Part shown: positions 5,993-9,507 of the stretch, in pieces
Layout: each line of letters starts with the position of its first letter
Numbering within the stretch: position 1 is the first letter of the stretch
Origin: Deltaproteobacteria bacterium
GTDB taxonomy: Bacteria; Desulfobacterota; Desulfobulbia; Desulfobulbales; BM004
Assembly (NCBI GenBank): GCA_019313095.1
Contig: JAFDBU010000023.1
Span: 1-9,507, forward strand
DNA length: 9,507 nt
Reading direction: 5' to 3'
Program-made: the position numbers and the translations under genes
The notes under the pieces: model-generated
Databases searched by the model: none
Told to the model about the DNA's origin: nothing
The model's input: the letters and a program-made list of their open reading frames with translations, nothing else

Positions 5993-6232
5993 ATGCCACC
6001 TAAAAAAAGAATATTCCCCCGGCAGAAAGTGTGCCGTTTTTGTGCAGACAAGAGCCTGCTAATTGACTACAAAGAAGTAAGGACATTACGGAATTTCGTG
6101 ACCGAAAGAGGCAAAATTATTCCCAGGCGTATATATGGTAATTGCGCCAGGCATCAAAGGAAATTAACTGACGCCATTAAAAAGGCAAGGCAGATTGCCC
6201 TGATGCCCTATACCGGATCTACTCAACTGTAA
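5993..6232 (+). CDS. rpsR: 30S ribosomal protein bS18, zinc-ligand-retaining form
   Basis: bS18 binds 16S rRNA as a partner of bS6. The 79-residue product starts [17 protein letters not shown] and carries [19 protein letters not shown] (24-42), [15 protein letters not shown] and [12 protein letters not shown]. Four potential zinc ligands are retained: C14, C17, C51 and H54, in a CxxC...CxxH pattern. This is therefore the 'C+' form of S18, as distinct from the cysteine-free form of E. coli. The ATG is preceded by GGAG about 8 bases upstream. The gene stops 17 bases before the next start, consistent with one operon. Confidence 0.97.
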   Translation: MPPKKRIFPRQKVCRFCADKSLLIDYKEVRTLRNFVTERGKIIPRRIYGNCARHQRKLTDAIKKARQIALMPYTGSTQL

Positions 6233-6249
6233 AAAAACAGGTCAAAGAG

Positions 6250-7239
6250 GTGGCTGCACCATATTTCAAGGGCAGACATACAGGCAATGAAAGTGAGTTT
6301 GCAGGCATGCTGACACTGACTGCGATTTTACTTCTTCCCACACTCTTCCCTGATAAAATCGGCTGGCTGGCAATGTTCATTCCCCTGCCTGTCTTTTTCT
6401 ATCACACCCGATTGGGTGGAAAAAAAAATGGCTTAACCCTCATACGAAATTCTGTTATTCCTGCCACAGGGGGTGCCTTGTTATTCGGTTCACTGCCGAA
6501 ATTGTTTTTTTCATTAACAATGGTGCCACCTGGAATAGTATTCTCTCATGGGGTTTTTAATCGAAATTCACCTGTTGCCACAGGTTTTATTGGTTTTATG
6601 GTCCTGGCAGCTACCTGGTTCCTTTACTGGGCCGCCCTTGCCATTCTGTACCAGACAAGCCCTTATGAAACTTTACTGGTTGAAATAGACCGAGGTTTAA
6701 GCAACGGCCTCATGCTTTATGAGGCGTCGGCGGAACTGGCGCCTGAAACCCTGGAAAGGCTGCGACAGGCTGTAAAACTACTGCAGGATTATTTTCCAAA
6801 GGTACTACCTGCCCTGCTGATTTCAGCCCTTTTAAGCACCACCTGGCTGAACCTGGCATTCGGTAACTGGCTTCTCAAGAAAAAGAACCGGGAACTAACG
6901 CAATGGCCGGAATTTAATGAATGGAAACTACCTGATCCTCTGGTATGGCTGGTAGTTCTGTCTGGCATATTTGTTTTGCTGCAGCCGAAGCCAATAATGA
7001 TCCTTGGTCTTAACGGCTTAATTATTTGCAGCACGCTGTATTTTTTTCAGGGCCTGGCAATAGCTGCAAGCCTTTTAAACAGATGGTCCGTGCCAGTTTT
7101 GATCCGTGTCCTGATTTATGCGTTGATCTTCATTCAAACCTATGGCATCATCATATTGTCATTTCTCGGTTTAGTTGATGTCTGGGCTGATTTTAGAAAA
7201 CTTAACCATGCCGGTGACAATCAAAACAGTTCTTTTTGA
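6250..7239 (+). CDS. DUF2232-family multi-pass membrane protein
   Basis: The 329-residue protein is mostly hydrophobic, with about eight likely membrane segments, near residues 20-33, 38-52, 72-90, 108-134, 183-203, 230-245, 249-275 and 282-310. A hydrophilic stretch (135-182) includes an LAPETLERLRQAVKLLQDYFPKV-like helical region. The WPEFNEWKLPDPLVW loop (219-233) and the ending GLVDVWADFRKL (307-318) are typical of DUF2232 (YybS-like) proteins. In deltaproteobacteria these are regularly encoded between rpsR and rplI, as here. The function is not established; a cytoplasmic-membrane location is clear. Start uncertain: the GTG at 6250 follows AAAGAGG with almost no spacing, while the ATG at 6307 (residue 20) would start directly in the first membrane segment with only a weak upstream GTGAG. 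I keep the GTG. Confidence 0.85.
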   Translation: MAAPYFKGRHTGNESEFAGMLTLTAILLLPTLFPDKIGWLAMFIPLPVFFYHTRLGGKKNGLTLIRNSVIPATGGALLFGSLPKLFFSLTMVPPGIVFSHGVFNRNSPVATGFIGFMVLAATWFLYWAALAILYQTSPYETLLVEIDRGLSNGLMLYEASAELAPETLERLRQAVKLLQDYFPKVLPALLISALLSTTWLNLAFGNWLLKKKNRELTQWPEFNEWKLPDPLVWLVVLSGIFVLLQPKPIMILGLNGLIICSTLYFFQGLAIAASLLNRWSVPVLIRVLIYALIFIQTYGIIILSFLGLVDVWADFRKLNHAGDNQNSSF

Positions 7240-7314
7240 TCGTCATGATGCAAATTTTATTCAATTACAACAGAGAACCAATATCATTGCAAAAGGAATT
7301 TTTGAGGTAAAAAA

Positions 7315-7767
7315 ATGGAGCTCATTCTTAAAAAAACCGTGGAAACTCTTGGTGAAGAGGGGGATATTGTAAAAGTAAAGCCCGGCTATGCCAGGAATTA
7401 TCTTATTCCGAAAAAAATGGCTGTTCTCGCCAACAAGGCCAACCTGTCCCAACTGGAGCAGGAAAAAGCATCAATTGAAGCCAGAAGAGAAAAACAGCGG
7501 CAGGAAGCTGAGTCGCTTTCACTGAAAATAGCCGGTGCCGTCATTACCATCAAACATCGTGTAGGCGAGGAAGATAAACTTTTCGGTTCTGTCACCGCTG
7601 CTGACATCTCAGAAAAACTGGCAGAAATGAATATCCAGATTGATAAGAAAAATATACTTCTTTCAGAACCCCTCAAAACACTTGGTGAATTCAATGTGCC
7701 GGTAAAGGTCGGATACCAGATGACTTCTGATATAACGGTTCAGGTCGCTGCCCTGGAGACCGAATAG
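7315..7767 (+). CDS. rplI: 50S ribosomal protein bL9
   Basis: bL9 is an elongated large-subunit protein that binds 23S rRNA with its N-terminal domain and projects away from the L1-stalk region; it supports reading-frame maintenance. The 150-residue product begins MELILKKTVETLGEEGDIVK, then VKPGYARNYLIPKKMAVLA (about 21-39), the signature N-terminal RNA-binding domain. A long charged connecting helix (about 41-75, rich in E, K, R and Q) follows, then the C-terminal domain with KLFGSVTAADISEKL and DKKNILLSEPLKTLGEFNVPV. Full length for the family. GAGG lies 8 bases before the ATG. The 75-base gap after the DUF2232 gene is AT-rich with no clear terminator. Confidence 0.98.
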   Translation: MELILKKTVETLGEEGDIVKVKPGYARNYLIPKKMAVLANKANLSQLEQEKASIEARREKQRQEAESLSLKIAGAVITIKHRVGEEDKLFGSVTAADISEKLAEMNIQIDKKNILLSEPLKTLGEFNVPVKVGYQMTSDITVQVAALETE

Positions 7768-7773
7768 TAACAA

Positions 7774-9195
7774 ATGAAAAAGGGTGCCCGGGCCATGGAA
7801 GCTGGCAGAACAGCATCGAAGCCAACAACACCCTCTAATTCGCATCGTCTGCCGCCCCAGAACCTGGAGGCGGAACAATGCGTACTGGGTTCCATACTGC
7901 TGCAGCAGGGTGCACTGGTAAAGATACTGGAGCTTTTGACACCTGAAGATTTCTATCGTGAAGCACACAGGATAATCTTCAGGTCAATGGTGTCTCTTTT
8001 CGAAAAGAATGAGCCCCAGGATATCATCACTGTTACCAATGTATTAAACGACAGGAACCAGCTTGATTCAGTTGGCGGTCCGGCCTACCTTTCGACGCTT
8101 ACCGATATCGTACCGGTTGCAGCCAACATCGTCTACTATGCCCAGATAATCAGGTCAAAGGCTGTCCTGAGAAGTCTCATCGAAACCTGCACTGAAATAG
8201 CTTCACGCTGTTACGAAGAACAGGAGGACCTTGACAGCCTGGTCGATGATGCCGAACAGACAATCTTTGAAATCTCCCGTACCAAAAGCAATCAGGACTA
8301 TCAGTCTCTCAGTAAGATCATCCCGGAAACCTTCAAGAGGGTTGAAAAACTTGCCGAAAAGAAAGAACTCATAACCGGAGTACCGACCGGTTATGACGAT
8401 CTTGACCGGATAACTTCCGGTCTACAGTCCTCAGATCTGATCATTCTGGCAGGCCGGCCAAGCATGGGTAAGACAGCTCTGGCCATTAATATTGTCCAGA
8501 ATGCTGCTATTTTTCACAAAATCCCCGTGGCGGTCTTTAGTCTGGAAATGTCCAAAGAACAACTCGGCATGCGCATGTTATGCTCTGTCAGCCGGGTTGA
8601 TTCACAGGATCTGCGTACCGGTTTCATCCGTGATCCGGACTGGCCCAAGCTTGCCAGAGCCACCGGCATACTTTCAGAAGCGCCGATCTTTATTGATGAC
8701 ACCCCTGCAATCGGCGTACTGGAAATGCGGGCCAAATCCCGGCGTCTGAAAGCGGAACACAATATCGGCCTGGTTGTGGTTGACTACCTGCAGCTCATGC
8801 GCGGCAGAGTCAATGCAGAACGCCGCGAACAAGAGATCAGTGAAATTTCAAGGTCATTAAAGGCCATGGCCAAGGAACTCGATCTGCCGGTTATGGCACT
8901 TTCACAGTTGAACCGCAGTCTTGAATCCAGACCGAACAAAAGACCTCAGCTCTCTGATCTGCGTGAATCAGGAGCCATTGAACAGGATGCCGATGTTATC
9001 TGCTTCCTCTATCGCGATGAAGTCTACAACAAAAGTGAAGATAACCCCAGACGCGGCATTGCAGAGGTAATAATCGGCAAACAGCGTAATGGTCCCACCG
9101 GCAGTGTTGATCTCACCTTTATAGACAAATTCACCACTTTTGAAAATTACTCGCATCTCGAAGTTCCTGCTTCGTATGTGGAATCAAACTCATAG
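7774..9195 (+). CDS. dnaB: Replicative DNA helicase DnaB
   Basis: DnaB is the hexameric 5'-3' helicase that unwinds DNA at the replication fork. The 473-residue protein has the N-terminal helical domain (PPQNLEAEQCVLGSILL at 27-43, GGPAYLSTLTD at 101-111), a linker, and the RecA-like ATPase domain. That domain carries the entry motif TGVPTGYDDLDRITSGLQ (201-218), Walker A GRPSMGKT (227-234), FSLEMS (255-260), Walker B LVVVDYLQLM (333-342), SQLNRSLESR (377-386), LRESGAIEQDADVI (396-409) and GKQRNGPTG with the likely arginine finger (435-443). No intein interrupts it. The ATG at 7774 is 6 bases after rplI; an alternative ATG at 7795 is preceded by AAGGG. Both precede the conserved domain, so the first few residues are uncertain. 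Placement after rplI is widespread in bacteria and suggests co-transcription with the ribosomal genes. Confidence 0.98.
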   Translation: MKKGARAMEAGRTASKPTTPSNSHRLPPQNLEAEQCVLGSILLQQGALVKILELLTPEDFYREAHRIIFRSMVSLFEKNEPQDIITVTNVLNDRNQLDSVGGPAYLSTLTDIVPVAANIVYYAQIIRSKAVLRSLIETCTEIASRCYEEQEDLDSLVDDAEQTIFEISRTKSNQDYQSLSKIIPETFKRVEKLAEKKELITGVPTGYDDLDRITSGLQSSDLIILAGRPSMGKTALAINIVQNAAIFHKIPVAVFSLEMSKEQLGMRMLCSVSRVDSQDLRTGFIRDPDWPKLARATGILSEAPIFIDDTPAIGVLEMRAKSRRLKAEHNIGLVVVDYLQLMRGRVNAERREQEISEISRSLKAMAKELDLPVMALSQLNRSLESRPNKRPQLSDLRESGAIEQDADVICFLYRDEVYNKSEDNPRRGIAEVIIGKQRNGPTGSVDLTFIDKFTTFENYSHLEVPASYVESNS

Positions 9196-9210
9196 TCTGA
9201 AACAGCTGCC

Positions 9211-9507
9211 ATGACCTCCCTGCCACAAAAAGACCCGGACCGCTATGATTTCAGTGTTATCGAAACCAAATGGCAAAAGCACTGGCTCGCCGAGCAGACC
9301 TTCAAGGTGGGTGAAGATTCTGCGCGCCTGAAATACTACCTGCTTGAAATGTTTCCCTACCCTTCAGGCAGAATTCACATGGGCCATGTGCGAAATTATT
9401 CCATTGGTGATGTGATAGCACGTTTTAAAAGAATGCAAGGCTACAATGTCCTTCATCCCATGGGTTGGGATGCTTTTGGCCTGCCGGCTGAAAATGCCGC
9501 CCTGAAA
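9211..9507 (+). CDS. leuS: Leucyl-tRNA synthetase, N-terminal part (runs off the window)
   Basis: LeuS attaches leucine to tRNA-Leu using ATP and edits mischarged tRNA. Only the first 99 codons are present. They read [20 protein letters not shown] at the start, then [32 protein letters not shown] with the class I HIGH-type motif HMGH at residues 57-60, and [20 protein letters not shown] followed by LPAENAA, all characteristic of LeuS. The ATG at 9211 is 15 bases after the dnaB stop. No clear Shine-Dalgarno is visible before it (upstream TCTGAAACAGCTGCC), so translation may be coupled to dnaB. The editing domain and KMSKS motif would lie beyond the window. Confidence 0.97.
   Translation, partial: MTSLPQKDPDRYDFSVIETKWQKHWLAEQTFKVGEDSARLKYYLLEMFPYPSGRIHMGHVRNYSIGDVIARFKRMQGYNVLHPMGWDAFGLPAENAALK

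Overview
The window is a housekeeping region of a bacterial chromosome. It holds ribosomal protein genes, the Obg GTPase, proline biosynthesis, the replicative helicase DnaB and the start of leucyl-tRNA synthetase. Three gene orders together point to the former Deltaproteobacteria (Desulfobacterota), perhaps near the Desulfobulbales: rplU-rpmA-obgE-proB-proA, rpsF-rpsR-DUF2232-rplI-dnaB, and a stand-alone AP2-domain gene between them. That placement is inferred from gene order and protein character; no search was run. Base composition looks moderate and even throughout, and nothing suggests a prophage, insertion sequence, integron or CRISPR array.

Left half, minus strand (about 1-4030). From a good TTGACA-type promoter at 4004-4031, transcription runs leftward through rplU (bL21), rpmA (bL27), obgE, proB and proA, which leaves the window at base 1. 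The rplU transcript has a leader of about 130 nt that can fold into two nested helices. The L21 protein carries an extra N-terminal Rho_N/SAP-like domain and a charged linker. The rpmA-obgE gap holds three consecutive perfect or near-perfect stem-loops, none with a T-tract.

Middle (4032-4978). A 145-residue protein with two AP2/ERF-like DNA-binding repeats is encoded on the minus strand, directly upstream of the rplU promoter. A gene-poor stretch of about 485 bases follows. It contains candidate promoter elements for the AP2 gene (leftward) and mazG (rightward), small palindromes, and a few very short ORFs of doubtful reality.

Right half, plus strand (4979-9507). mazG (nucleotide pyrophosphohydrolase) comes first, then rpsF (bS6), rpsR (bS18), a multi-pass DUF2232 membrane protein, rplI (bL9), dnaB, and the first 99 codons of leuS. 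The genes are closely spaced with no visible intrinsic terminator, so they probably form one or two overlapping transcription units. The two halves are divergent growth-related units: ribosome parts and assembly (L21, L27, Obg) with proline synthesis on one side, and ribosome parts, replication and tRNA charging on the other.

I do not see a clear new multi-gene system. The points most worth a second look are the domain-fused L21, the tandem AP2 protein beside the ribosomal promoter, and the structured non-coding leaders.
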